64,000 bases of DNA from assembly GCA_020854105.1 (NCBI GenBank), contig JADZGB010000010.1, positions 1 through 64,000 on the forward strand. Reading direction: 5' to 3'. Below, piece by piece: positions 26,166 through 36,850 of the stretch. This DNA comes from Burkholderiales bacterium (lineage in GTDB: Bacteria; Pseudomonadota; Gammaproteobacteria; Burkholderiales; SHXO01). Position numbers and translations under genes: made by a program. The notes beneath the pieces were generated by a model. It saw only the letters and a program-made list of their open reading frames with translations, had not been told where the DNA came from and did no database searches. How positions within the stretch are numbered: the first letter of the stretch is position 1; each line of letters starts with the position of its first letter.

Positions 26166-27509
26166 ATGAAGGTGTGGCGCTCGCTCGGCATGCGAGTCGC
26201 CATGAGCGCCGGCATCGTGCTCGTGATCTTCATCGTACTGTCGGCCTTCGCGCTGGAGCATGCCTTCCGCGACAGCGCGCGCAGCGTGCGCCAGGAACGC
26301 CTCCTCGCCCAGATCTACCTGCTGATGGCTGCGGCCGAAGTGGACACCTCCGGTGCGCTGTCCATCACCGGCGGCACGCCCGAGCCGCGCCTCGATCTGC
26401 CCGGGTCCGGCCTGTATGCGCGGATCCAGGACCGTGACGGAAACGAAGTATGGCGTTCGCGCTCGTCACTGTCGGTTTCGCCGCCTGCTGCGGCGCGCAT
26501 GCGTCCGGGCGAGCAGCGCTTCGCGCTCGTGCACGGTACGCAGGGAGAGTCCTACTTCGCGCAAAGCTTCGGCGTGAGCTGGGCCACCAACGGCGGCAGC
26601 TTTCCCTTCACCTTCACGGTTTTGGAGGATCTGGCCCCGTTCGAGGACCAGATCGCCGCGTACCGGACGACGCTGTTCACGTGGCTGGGCGGGACGGCCC
26701 TGCTGCTGCTCGTTGCGCTGGGACTGACGTTGCGCTGGGGCCTGCGGCCGCTGCGCAGCGTGGCGGACGAGTTGCAGCGGCTCGAGCGCGGCGACCAGGA
26801 ACAGATCCGCGGCGACTACCCGGCCGAGCTGGAGCGGCTGACCGGCAATCTGAACCGGCTCGTCGCGCACGAGCGCGCGCGCCAGCAGCGCTACCGCGAT
26901 GCCCTGGCCGACCTGGCGCACAGCCTGAAGACACCGCTGGCGCTGATGCGCGGCGAGCTGCGCGATACACCAGGCAGCGCGCAGGAGATGCACGAGCAGA
27001 TCGAACGCATGGACCGGCTGGTCGCCTATCACCTGCAGCGCGCCTCCGCCTCCGGCCGCAGCGCACTGGCCGTGCCCCTTTCCATCCAGCCCACCGTCGA
27101 ACGGCTGGTGGCGGCGTTACGCAAGGTGAACGCCGACAAGCCGGTCGAGGTCGACCTCGCCCTCGCGCCCGACGCGCGCTTTCGCGGTGACGAAGGCGAT
27201 CTGACCGAGGTGCTCGGGAATCTGCTCGACAACGCGTTCAAGTGGTGTGCGGGCCGCATCCGCGTGCATGCGCACGTCGAAGCGCGCGCACTGCTGCTCG
27301 GCATCGACGACGACGGCCCGGGCATTCCGGAAAGCGCCGCGCGGGAGGTTCTTCAGCGCGGGGGGCGTGCAGATCAGTCCACGCCGGGACACGGTATCGG
27401 ATTGGCGGTGGTGCGCGACGTCGTCCAGGCGTATGGCGGCAAGGTGCGCATCGGCCGCGGCGAGCTCGGGGGCGCGGCCATCACGCTCGAATTCCCCGGC
27501 ATGGGCTGA
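26166..27509 (+). CDS. Sensor histidine kinase, PhoQ-like
   Basis: This 447-residue membrane kinase has two transmembrane helices (about 9-30 and 168-190) bracketing a periplasmic sensor domain. A HAMP-like segment (LRWGLRPLRSVADELQRLERG) is next, then the H-box LADLAHSLKTPLA. The ATPase core has N-box NLLDNAFKWC, G1 DDDGPGIP and G2 GHGIGLAVV. The AHSLKTPLA H-box and overall layout are PhoQ-like. The stimulus is unknown. AGGAA lies 10 bases upstream of the ATG. Its stop codon abuts the convergent stop of the next gene. Confidence 0.9.
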   Translation: MKVWRSLGMRVAMSAGIVLVIFIVLSAFALEHAFRDSARSVRQERLLAQIYLLMAAAEVDTSGALSITGGTPEPRLDLPGSGLYARIQDRDGNEVWRSRSSLSVSPPAAARMRPGEQRFALVHGTQGESYFAQSFGVSWATNGGSFPFTFTVLEDLAPFEDQIAAYRTTLFTWLGGTALLLLVALGLTLRWGLRPLRSVADELQRLERGDQEQIRGDYPAELERLTGNLNRLVAHERARQQRYRDALADLAHSLKTPLALMRGELRDTPGSAQEMHEQIERMDRLVAYHLQRASASGRSALAVPLSIQPTVERLVAALRKVNADKPVEVDLALAPDARFRGDEGDLTEVLGNLLDNAFKWCAGRIRVHAHVEARALLLGIDDDGPGIPESAAREVLQRGGRADQSTPGHGIGLAVVRDVVQAYGGKVRIGRGELGGAAITLEFPGMG

Positions 27510-28910
27510 TCAGATCGCGTTCAGAAAGTGCAGCAGCGCGTCGCGATCGGCCTTGTGCATGGTACGGAATGCTTCGCGGGATGCCTGCGCCTCGCCGCCG
27601 TGCCACAGGATCGCTTCGGCGGCGTTGCGTGCGCGGCCATCGTGCAGCAGCGCGCTGCCACCGTTTACCGTCTCGGACAACCCCAGTCCCCACAGCGGCG
27701 GCGTACGCCAGTCGCGAGCGCCGGCGCGGAAGTCCGGGCGTCCGTCCGCCAGTCCTTCGCCCATGTCGTGGAGCAGCAGGTCGGTGTAGGGACGAATGAC
27801 GCGGTTGGCAAGCTGCGGCAGCGGCGGAAAACTCTCCGCCGTTCGCATCTGCGGCACATGGCATAGCGCACACTTCGCCTCTTCGAACAGCCGTGCGCCG
27901 CGCTGCACCCGCGCATCGCCGGTGTCGCGCGGCGCCGGCACGGCAAGGGCGCGGCTCCACAATTCCAGTTCGTCCCAGTCGGTCGCCACCAGTTCCGGAT
28001 CGTTGCCCGGTGTCTGGGCCGCACACAGAGTCTGTACCGGCGGGCAGTTCTGCGCACGATACAGACGCGAGGTGAGCCCCATGTCCTCGAGGGATGCCAT
28101 GGCGATCTGCTGCCGCAGGCTCGGCTGATTGGCCTTCCAGCCGAAACGCCCGACGCTCATGCGATCGTTCACGTCGTCGCGCACCACGTTCACGCGGCCG
28201 TTCAGTCCCTGCGTCTTCTGCAGCGCGGCGATCCGATGCAGCGTGTCGTCCGCGACCGCCTCCAGCAGCCCCAGCCCGTGCAAGGGCTGGGCAATGCGCA
28301 ACGAGAACATGGCACCCTCCGGCAGAGCGCCGAAGGCCAGATTCTCGATGCGAAGACGCGGCTCGCGCAGCCGCACCTGCTCGCCGTCGGCATAGGCGAC
28401 GAGCTGCTCGTCCCAGTCGATGTAGAGCGAGGCCTCGGGCGGCACCGGCGCCGTGTGATACGCGAAGTCCGGAAACGGCCCTGCCAGTCCGGCGGTTTGG
28501 AACTGGCCGCCATAGGCGTGATCGGGGTTCGGTCCCCCGTGCGGCCCCTCTCCCGGAACGGACAGCCTGACCAGCAGCGACAGCAGCGGCTGGCTGCCGT
28601 TCTCGGGCGCGCGCCCCCTCCCGCCGCCTACGTGGCACTCGAGGCAGCTGGTGGCGTTGAAGGTCGGGCCCAGACCCCATTCGAAATCGAGCGAAGTGAC
28701 GGCGCCCCAGGTCTTGTCGAAGTGTCTGCGCCCGCGCTGGAAGGCCTGCAGCTGCCGACGATCGAGAGAGGGAATCGGCTGGACATAGGCATCGCGGTCG
28801 ACGCACTGCACGCTGATGCCATCGACGTCCTCGTCCGCCGCCGCCAGCGCAGCGGCGGCGGCTGCACCGGCGACGAGCACGACGGCCGGAATGACGAGGG
28901 TACGGATCAT
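27510..28910 (-). CDS. Di-haem oxidoreductase (DUF1111, DHOR family)
   Basis: The product (about 466 residues) is a secreted c-type cytochrome with two CxxCH haem sites, CLECH near residue 75 and CALCH near 345. It contains DUF1111 signatures GRRHFDKTWG, GLGPTFNATSCLECH, FGWKANQPSLRQQIA and LLLHDMGEGLADGRPDFRAG. This last region and TPPLWGLGLS resemble MauG-type peroxidases. The substrate is unknown. The start is uncertain: MIRTLVIPAVVL gives a good signal peptide but a poor ribosome binding site, and an ATG 18 bases upstream is possible. It follows the NosR-like gene by 55 bp on the same strand. Confidence 0.82.
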   Translation of the reverse strand: MIRTLVIPAVVLVAGAAAAAALAAADEDVDGISVQCVDRDAYVQPIPSLDRRQLQAFQRGRRHFDKTWGAVTSLDFEWGLGPTFNATSCLECHVGGGRGRAPENGSQPLLSLLVRLSVPGEGPHGGPNPDHAYGGQFQTAGLAGPFPDFAYHTAPVPPEASLYIDWDEQLVAYADGEQVRLREPRLRIENLAFGALPEGAMFSLRIAQPLHGLGLLEAVADDTLHRIAALQKTQGLNGRVNVVRDDVNDRMSVGRFGWKANQPSLRQQIAMASLEDMGLTSRLYRAQNCPPVQTLCAAQTPGNDPELVATDWDELELWSRALAVPAPRDTGDARVQRGARLFEEAKCALCHVPQMRTAESFPPLPQLANRVIRPYTDLLLHDMGEGLADGRPDFRAGARDWRTPPLWGLGLSETVNGGSALLHDGRARNAAEAILWHGGEAQASREAFRTMHKADRDALLHFLNAI

Positions 28911-28965
28911 CCCTGCATTCTGGTGCATTCCGAGCGGACCGGCCCGAGCCCACACCCTACGGATC

Positions 28966-31083
28966 TCACTCGGCCGCGGAGGTCCGAGCCGGCGCCGCGA
29001 CGGCCAGTTCGCGCTTGCGCCTTGCTTCGACCACCAGCGGCGGACACACGTTCGCGTCGTCGTGAATGACCTGGCAGTCGAGGCAATAGAAGCATTCGTC
29101 CATGTTGATTGCACCGCTGGGCGCGATTGCCTGTACCGGGCAGCGCCTTGCGCACAGCTGGCAGGGGCTGCCGCATTCCGAGCGGCGCTTCAGCGATGTG
29201 AACCGGCGCAGCCGGCCGCCAATCGCCATCACCGCGCCAAGCGGGCAGAGGAACCGGCAAAACGCCCGTTCGACGAACAGGCCGACGGCGAGAAGCACCA
29301 GCGCGTACACCACGAACGGCCAGGACCGATCCATTCTCAGCGAGATGACGGTCTTGAACGGCTCGATCTCGGCCGCGACCGCCATGGTCTGCAGTCCGTG
29401 CAGGGCGGTGAGCGCCACCACCGCGAGCGATACGTACTTCAGGCGCCACAACACACGATGAATCCGATACGACGGCGACCACTGGGGCAAGGAGACGACG
29501 CGGGCGAGCTTGGCCAAAAGCTCCTGCAGGGCGCCGAACGGACATAGCCAGCCGCAGAAGACGCCCCGGCCCCAGATGACGAAGCTCGCGAGCACGAACA
29601 CCAACAATACGCACAACAACGGATCGGCGAGGAGCACCGCCAGGCCGTTGCCATTGACCAGCCCGAGCAGCCATGCAAAGACATTGATGACGCTCAGCTG
29701 AGCCCCCGCGATCCAGCCTATCCACACCAGCGTGAAGAGCAGAAAGCCGACGCGCAACGTCTGCAGCAGACGCGCGTGACGCGTCAGCCTGTGCATGGCG
29801 ACGAGCAGCCCCGTGAGCAGCAGCAGACCGACGCCAAGCACCACGATGTTGCCCGACTGTGCGCGCCAACTCTCCCGCCAGGGCGCCTCGAGCGGCTCCA
29901 TTGCGGACGGCTCTGAAGGTGGCAGTACGAAGCGGGAGGGCAGGCTGTAGCCGAACTTGAACTCTCGCGTTCGCCCGCCGGGACCAACGCCCTCGCCTAC
30001 GACCACCAGCTGCCATGGCGCGAGCACATCGATCCCGCTCTCGGCCGGTACCCGGAAGAGGCCGATCTCGTCGAACTTCGGTGAGCCTTCGGCTCGGACG
30101 AACGGCAGATACAGATAGTGCTTCGGCTCTCGCTTCAGCGCGAACGTGCGTGCGCCCTGCTCGATGCGGATCCGATCGAACGCGCCCGTATCGAACACCT
30201 TGGTGCCGACGAAGGAGTAGGGACCCTTCCCCATGATCACTACGATCAGGTCCTGTGGACTATGCGGAGCCACGTGCTCGCCGTAGCGCATGGGGCCGAG
30301 TAGATTGCGGCCGATCGACGCGGGCGTGACCACGGCCGCATGCAGCTCGAGGGCGACATCCTGGCTGCCGGGGCCCGCCTTGCCGCCGTGGTGAATCTGG
30401 TATCGCTTCACCGCACCGGCCGCGATGAGCTCCGACCAGGTCAACGGTTCGAAGCTCGCGATATCGACCATGGCGGCCGCCCCGCCGCCGGAGGAGAGCC
30501 CACGCGAGCGGGCCACCAGGCGGGCGCTCTGCACGATGGCAAGATTGAACGCCCGAGCACTCACGGTCGCCGAGCTGATGCCGTCGATGCCGCCCGGCGT
30601 GCCCCGGCCGGAAAGCGCTACCGAGCCGCCCGGGTCGAGTCCGGCGTACTGCCCGATGAATCGCAAGAGCTGCGGACCCAACGAGTTGTAGTCGATGATC
30701 GGCTCAGCGTGCTCGACGAGGACGACGCCAACGATCCTTCCCTGCAGATCCATTCCCACCACGAAATTGAACGGCGCACCGGAGAAGCCGACGACGTCGG
30801 TCAGCTCGGCGGTAGAGAACAAAAAGCCGATCACCCCCGCGGCGCCGTATACCGGTACGGCTGGCGGTTCTCCAGAGCGCGGGCCGGTGTAGGTGGCCTC
30901 GGGGAACAGGCGGTCAATCGTGTCCTGCTGGAGCCAGGCAGGCCGCTCGCGCGCGCACACGGATCCGGAGATGCCGAGGAGCGCGAGACATGCCAGGAGG
31001 ACGAGCGCCCCGACGGCACGGCAGGAGAAAAGCGCCGCCGGGGCACGGTGCTCGCCCGGCGGGGATGACGATCCCATCGTCAT
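28966..31083 (-). CDS. NosR/NirI-like flavoprotein with polyferredoxin domain
   Basis: The 705-residue membrane protein has the NosR architecture. It has an N-terminal hydrophobic signal, then a periplasmic FMN-binding domain with the flavinylation site GGIDGISSATVSARA. About five C-terminal membrane helices carry CGWLCPFGAL and CRFLCPLGAV, and a cytoplasmic tail has two ferredoxin-like Cys clusters (CGSPCQLCARRCP and CFYCLDC...C). NosR passes electrons to nitrous oxide reductase, but no nosZ, nosD, nosF or nosY is present here. The apbE gene just upstream would attach the FMN. The true electron acceptor may be the downstream di-haem protein. Confidence 0.85.
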   Translation of the reverse strand: MTMGSSSPPGEHRAPAALFSCRAVGALVLLACLALLGISGSVCARERPAWLQQDTIDRLFPEATYTGPRSGEPPAVPVYGAAGVIGFLFSTAELTDVVGFSGAPFNFVVGMDLQGRIVGVVLVEHAEPIIDYNSLGPQLLRFIGQYAGLDPGGSVALSGRGTPGGIDGISSATVSARAFNLAIVQSARLVARSRGLSSGGGAAAMVDIASFEPLTWSELIAAGAVKRYQIHHGGKAGPGSQDVALELHAAVVTPASIGRNLLGPMRYGEHVAPHSPQDLIVVIMGKGPYSFVGTKVFDTGAFDRIRIEQGARTFALKREPKHYLYLPFVRAEGSPKFDEIGLFRVPAESGIDVLAPWQLVVVGEGVGPGGRTREFKFGYSLPSRFVLPPSEPSAMEPLEAPWRESWRAQSGNIVVLGVGLLLLTGLLVAMHRLTRHARLLQTLRVGFLLFTLVWIGWIAGAQLSVINVFAWLLGLVNGNGLAVLLADPLLCVLLVFVLASFVIWGRGVFCGWLCPFGALQELLAKLARVVSLPQWSPSYRIHRVLWRLKYVSLAVVALTALHGLQTMAVAAEIEPFKTVISLRMDRSWPFVVYALVLLAVGLFVERAFCRFLCPLGAVMAIGGRLRRFTSLKRRSECGSPCQLCARRCPVQAIAPSGAINMDECFYCLDCQVIHDDANVCPPLVVEARRKRELAVAAPARTSAAE

Positions 31084-31113
31084 GGTTCGGCCCGGTGTGT
31101 CCGCAATTGCATG

Positions 31114-32124
31114 TCAGCCGAGAAGATGGCCACGGAGCGCGTCGGTGACACGCACATCGAAACCGGACGCGGAGGCCGCCACGAGCAACGCCGCGAGACC
31201 GCGCGCCTGCGCCAGGGAGTACCCTCGCTCCGGTCCGAGGACCAGCAGCGCCGTCGCCCATGCGTCGGCTTGCATGGCCGTATCGGCGACCACGCTCACC
31301 GCCACGGGCGCGTGTTCGATCGGCCGCGCCGTGGTGGGATCGATAGCGTGCGAATAGCGCCGGCCATCCTGCACGAAGAAGTCCCTGGTGGTACCGGAGG
31401 TGGCAATTGCCCGGTTCTCGAGGGCGACGATCTCTCCCAGAAGGCGTCGTCCCTCCACCGGGCGCTCGATGGCGACCCGCCAGGGCCTTCCCGCCGCCGT
31501 GGTGCCCCGGGCTCGGAACTCTCCGCCGATTTCCACCAGGTAGTCGTGGACACCCTGGCGATCCAGGATCGCGGCCACGCGATCGACGCCGTAGCCCTTG
31601 GCAATGGCGCTCAGGTCGACCTGGGTGCGGGGGTGTCGCTTCCGGATCGCACCGGCGGATGGGTCGCTTTGCAGATGCCGGTAGCCCACGCTTTCGCGAA
31701 CCCGCTCGATGAGAGCATCATCCGGAACGCGCCGGGTACGGTACTGCGGACCGAATCCCCAGAGGTCGACCAAGGGTCCGACGGTGACGTCGAACGCACC
31801 CTGAGTCGAAGTGCTGATCCGCGATGCACTGTCGAGGACCTCGAGCAGGCGCGGTGACGCAGGCGCCCATCGCAGATCCTGGCGCCTGTTGAATTGCGAC
31901 AGTTCCGACCGAGGATCGTAGGTGGACATCGCCCGGTTGACGGCGGCCAACTCGGCCTCGATCAGTCCGACCAGACGTGTGCGCACGGCATCGTCGATCG
32001 GCGCCGCCAACTCCACGGCGTAGCGCGTGCCCATGGTAAGACCGCGAATCGTTGCGTGAACCGGCCGAGCGCATGCCGCCACAGAGCCCGCTGCCAGTAA
32101 CGTGATGAATGCGCGACGCTTCAT
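31114..32124 (-). CDS. apbE: FAD:protein FMN transferase
   Basis: This 336-residue ApbE-family enzyme transfers FMN from FAD to a Thr/Ser of target flavoproteins in the periplasm. It has a lipoprotein-type signal (LLAAGSVAAC), TMGTRYAVEL and MSTYDPRSELSQFNR. It also has VGPLVDLWGFG, VDLSAIAKGYGVDRVA (FAD/Mg site), YLVEIGGEFRARG, ATSGTTRDFF and YSHAIDPTTARP. It starts with ATG behind GGAAGG and ends 30 bp before the NosR-like gene, its probable substrate; in denitrifiers the equivalent gene is nosX. Confidence 0.93.
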   Translation of the reverse strand: MKRRAFITLLAAGSVAACARPVHATIRGLTMGTRYAVELAAPIDDAVRTRLVGLIEAELAAVNRAMSTYDPRSELSQFNRRQDLRWAPASPRLLEVLDSASRISTSTQGAFDVTVGPLVDLWGFGPQYRTRRVPDDALIERVRESVGYRHLQSDPSAGAIRKRHPRTQVDLSAIAKGYGVDRVAAILDRQGVHDYLVEIGGEFRARGTTAAGRPWRVAIERPVEGRRLLGEIVALENRAIATSGTTRDFFVQDGRRYSHAIDPTTARPIEHAPVAVSVVADTAMQADAWATALLVLGPERGYSLAQARGLAALLVAASASGFDVRVTDALRGHLLG

Positions 32125-32259
32125 GCCCCTTCCTCGGGCCCGCTTCTGCTGGACGATTGATGCGCCGTGAGCCGACGGCGCCTGCCCAGCCCGGGAGCTG
32201 GACAGTTTGACCTATTTCGGGCAATCGGAAGTATAAGCGGGATGCAGAGGCGGCTTGAT

Positions 32260-32301
32260 GGTTATGGTGGGACGGTTATGGTGGGATGGTTTTGGTGGGC
32301 C
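32260..32301. repeat. Three 14-bp tandem repeats overlapping the tRNA 3' end
   Basis: GGTTATGGTGGGAC, GGTTATGGTGGGAT and GGTTTTGGTGGGCC follow one another directly. The third copy includes the CCA end and acceptor strand of the CAU tRNA (GGTGGGCC is the complement of GGCCCACC). The first two look like duplicated copies of that terminus and lie just outside the tRNA. Confidence 0.8.
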
Positions 32302-32369
32302 CGCTGGGACTCGAACCCAGGACCAAAGGATTATGAGTCCTCTGCTCTAACCGGCTGAGCTACAGGCCC
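32293..32369 (-). tRNA. tRNA with CAT anticodon, probably tRNA-Ile2 (lysidine type)
   Basis: The minus strand forms a complete cloverleaf: acceptor GGGCCTG, D-arm GCTCAGCCGGTTAGAGC, anticodon loop CTCATAA, T-loop GTTCGAGTC and encoded CCA. The CAT anticodon fits elongator Met or minor Ile (C34 modified to lysidine by TilS). Acceptor pairs C4-G69 and C5-G68, which TilS recognises, are present and favour Ile2. Initiator features are absent. It lies downstream of the rpoD terminator. Confidence 0.7.
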
Positions 32370-32407
32370 GTACTGCCGCGGCGGCACGAACGCGCCGCCG
32401 GACAACG

Positions 32408-32433
32408 AAACGGCGACCGCACGGTCGCCGTTT
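32408..32433 (-). terminator. Terminator after rpoD
   Basis: AAACGGCGACC pairs with GGTCGCCGTTT in a perfect 11-bp stem with a 4-base loop. On the minus strand it is followed by a moderately T-rich CGTTGTC. It starts 9 bp after the rpoD stop codon and should end the rpsU-dnaG-rpoD transcript before the tRNA gene. Confidence 0.75.
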
Positions 32434-32442
32434 CTCCTGCTC

Positions 32443-34344
<1,902 letters not shown>

Positions 34345-34411
34345 GACCGCCTGATATCCCCCGAGATGGGCGCCGAAAAAAACTCGGCATTGTACCGTAA
34401 GAATCCTGCAC

Positions 34412-36178
34412 TTAGTCCGTTTTGACTGACTTTCCCAGGGCAAGTGCCCGGGTCAGACGCTCACGCGCCTCGTTGTCCAGTTCGCCCGGAGAACGCACGC
34501 CCGCCAGCGTGCGCCGCGCCTCCTCGCTCACCTGACGGGTCTGGATCTGCACGATCAGGTCGCGCACTTCGCTGCGCAACTCCTCGAAGTTCCAGCGCTG
34601 CAGATCGTCGACCGCCTTGAGCACCGGCTGCAGCGCAACATCGCAGTCGGCCGCGCGCAACAGTTCGATGGCGGCGGCCACCCCGATCTCACCCTCGAGT
34701 TCCGCGGCTGCCTGCACCAGGATGAACAGTGCGCGCGCCTCGGCGCTAGGCTGAAGGGGTGCGGACATCTTCGCGTCTCGAACCTCGGCAAGCAGTGCCG
34801 GGGCCGCCAGCAGGCGTTCGAGCAGCCTTGCATAGGGGTCCGCGCCGCGGCGAGGGGTGCGTGCCGGCGCGTCCGATTTGCGCGCCATCGGCGCGAGCCC
34901 CAGCCGCTGTTCCAGCTCGCCCTGCTCCATGCCGGCCAGTTCGGCCACGCGCTTGCGCAACATCACTCCCAAGATGGGCGCGGCGATGCGATTCACAAGC
35001 GGCTTCACGTCCTGCAGGAAACGCGTGCGTCCTTCCGGCGAGCCCATGTCCACCCGGGCCGAGAGTTCACGCAGTGCGAAGCTGGATAAAGGCACAGCCT
35101 CCGCCACCGCGGACTCGAAGCGTTCGCGTCCGTGCTCGCGCACGAAGCTGTCCGGGTCGTGCTCGGGAGGGAGGAACATGAACTTCACCTGCTTGCCATC
35201 CTGGAGCTGCTCCAGGGTGTTCTCCAGCGCCCGCCACGCGGCGCGCCGCCCCGCCGCATCGCCGTCGAAGCAGAACACCACCTCGTCGGTCTGGCGGAAG
35301 AGCTTCTGGACCTGCATCGGCGTGGTTGCCGTGCCGAGCGTGGCGACGGCATACCCCACTCCGAACTGGGCAAGCGCCACCACGTCCATGTAGCCCTCGA
35401 CCACCAGGGCGCGCCCGGCCGCGCGGATGCCCTGCCTCGCCTGGAACAGCCCGTACAGCTCCCGGCCCTTCTCGAACAGCGGGGTCTCCGGCGAGTTCAG
35501 GTACTTGGGCTCGCCCGCCTCGAGGACCCTGCCCCCGAAGCCGATGACCTGACCGCGCTGGCTCACGATCGGAAACATCACACGGTCGCGAAAGCGGTCG
35601 TAGCGCTTGCCCTCCTCCGAGCGGATCACCAGCCCGGCGTCCACCAGCCCCTGCGCGCCGTAGTCGGCGAACACGTCGGCCAGACTCTGCCAGCCGGCAG
35701 GGGCGTAACCCAGTCCGAACCGCGCCGCGATCGCTCCGGTCAGTCCGCGGCCCTTCAGATAGCCGATGGCGCGCTCCGAGCGCTTCAGTTCCACCTTGTA
35801 GAAGGCTGCCGCCCGGTGCATCACCTCCTCCAAGGCCGCCGTACCCTCGCCGCGCCCGGCATTGAATTCGCCCTTGCTGTCGGCGTGCACCTCCGGCACG
35901 GTCATGCCTGCACGCTGGGCAAGTTCCTTGACTGCCTCCACGTAGGTCAGGCCGCTGTACTCCATCAGGAAACCGATCGCCGAGCCGTGCGCACCGCAGC
36001 CGAAGCAGTGATAGAACTGCTTGCTCGGACTCACCGTGAACGAGGGCGACTTCTCGCTGTGAAACGGACAGCAGGCGACCAGGTTGGCGCCCGCCCGCTT
36101 GAGCGGGACGTAGGTCTCGATCACGTCCGCGACGTCCACCCGCCCCAACAGATCCTGCACGAAGGACTTTGGAATCAT
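34412..36178 (-). CDS. dnaG: DNA primase
   Basis: This 588-residue enzyme lays down RNA primers for replication. It has an N-terminal zinc domain ([14 protein letters not shown] then [10 protein letters not shown]), a catalytic core with the TOPRIM motifs [11 protein letters not shown] and [13 protein letters not shown], and a C-terminal helicase-binding domain that is short and divergent. It lies 67 bp upstream of rpoD and 138 bp downstream of yqeY on the same strand, which is the standard macromolecular-synthesis order. Confidence 0.97.
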   Translation of the reverse strand: MIPKSFVQDLLGRVDVADVIETYVPLKRAGANLVACCPFHSEKSPSFTVSPSKQFYHCFGCGAHGSAIGFLMEYSGLTYVEAVKELAQRAGMTVPEVHADSKGEFNAGRGEGTAALEEVMHRAAAFYKVELKRSERAIGYLKGRGLTGAIAARFGLGYAPAGWQSLADVFADYGAQGLVDAGLVIRSEEGKRYDRFRDRVMFPIVSQRGQVIGFGGRVLEAGEPKYLNSPETPLFEKGRELYGLFQARQGIRAAGRALVVEGYMDVVALAQFGVGYAVATLGTATTPMQVQKLFRQTDEVVFCFDGDAAGRRAAWRALENTLEQLQDGKQVKFMFLPPEHDPDSFVREHGRERFESAVAEAVPLSSFALRELSARVDMGSPEGRTRFLQDVKPLVNRIAAPILGVMLRKRVAELAGMEQGELEQRLGLAPMARKSDAPARTPRRGADPYARLLERLLAAPALLAEVRDAKMSAPLQPSAEARALFILVQAAAELEGEIGVAAAIELLRAADCDVALQPVLKAVDDLQRWNFEELRSEVRDLIVQIQTRQVSEEARRTLAGVRSPGELDNEARERLTRALALGKSVKTD

Positions 36179-36316
36179 GGTTCGAGGCGTGGGTACGGGT
36201 CGCGCGGGGACGCCTGTAGGCCGGCCCTGCCGTGCGCCACGGCCGGCGTCCCTCGGCGGTACCGGGGTCAGGGATTATAGGTTCGCGGATGGCGACACGT
36301 CAGTCCGGACGCCGCC

Positions 36317-36763
36317 TCATTTCGTCAGCTGCGCCTTGATCCGGGCGGAAACCTGCCCCATGTCGGCGCGACCCGCCAGCGCCGGCTTGAGCAACCCCAT
36401 CACCTTGCCCATGTCCTGGGGACCGGCCGCGCCGCATCTGGCAATGGCGTCGGCCACCGCTGCATCGATTTCGGCCTCGGACATCTGTTGCGGCATGTAC
36501 GCCTGCAGAACGCTCACCTCGAATTTCTCGGCGTCGGCCAGGTCCTGGCGCCCTGCCTGCTCGTACTGGGCGATCGAGTCACGACGCTGCTTGAGCATCT
36601 TCTCGATGACGCCCACCACGTCGGGATCGGTGAGCGTGACCCGCTCGTCCACCTCGCGCTGCTTGATCGCCGCGAGCAGCAGGCGCAGCGCCGACAGACG
36701 CGCGGTGTCCTTGCTTCGCATGGCGGTTTTCACGTCCTCGTTGATGCGATCCTTCAGCGACAT
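36317..36763 (-). CDS. yqeY: GatB/YqeY domain protein
   Basis: The 148-residue helical protein starts MSLKDRINEDVKTAMRSKD and contains RLSALRLLLAAIKQREVDER, EVSVLQAYMPQQMSEAEI and GKVMGLLKPALAGRADMG, all typical of YqeY. It resembles the tail of the GatB amidotransferase subunit and may bind tRNA, but its role is unknown. The start at 36763 is preferred to an upstream in-frame ATG on family grounds, with only a G-rich site before it. It lies between rpsU and dnaG, its usual position. Confidence 0.9.
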   Translation of the reverse strand: MSLKDRINEDVKTAMRSKDTARLSALRLLLAAIKQREVDERVTLTDPDVVGVIEKMLKQRRDSIAQYEQAGRQDLADAEKFEVSVLQAYMPQQMSEAEIDAAVADAIARCGAAGPQDMGKVMGLLKPALAGRADMGQVSARIKAQLTK

Positions 36764-36788
36764 GGCGACCCCCGGCGTTTCAAAGTAC

Positions 36789-36825
36789 AAAAGCAACGAG
36801 GCGGCAGGATGGACCTGCCGCCTCG
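36789..36825 (-). terminator. Attenuator/terminator between rpsU and yqeY
   Basis: CGAGGCGGCAGG pairs perfectly with CCTGCCGCCTCG (12 bp, 5-base loop). It is followed on the minus strand by TTGCTTTTG. It lies in the 87-bp gap after rpsU. A partial terminator at this point is known in the E. coli operon, where it lets rpsU be made in excess over dnaG and rpoD. Confidence 0.8.
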
Positions 36826-36850
36826 GAATGCGTGCCCGCTGCAGGGCGGA

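Noticed and set aside
28966..31083. Assignment of nitrous oxide respiration from the NosR-like gene
   Set aside because: No nosZ, nosD, nosF, nosY or nosL gene is in the window, so the family name cannot be turned into that function.
32293..32369. Calling the CAT tRNA elongator tRNA-Met
   Set aside because: Acceptor pairs C4-G69 and C5-G68 favour the lysidine-type isoleucine tRNA. Met remains possible, so confidence was lowered rather than the call changed.
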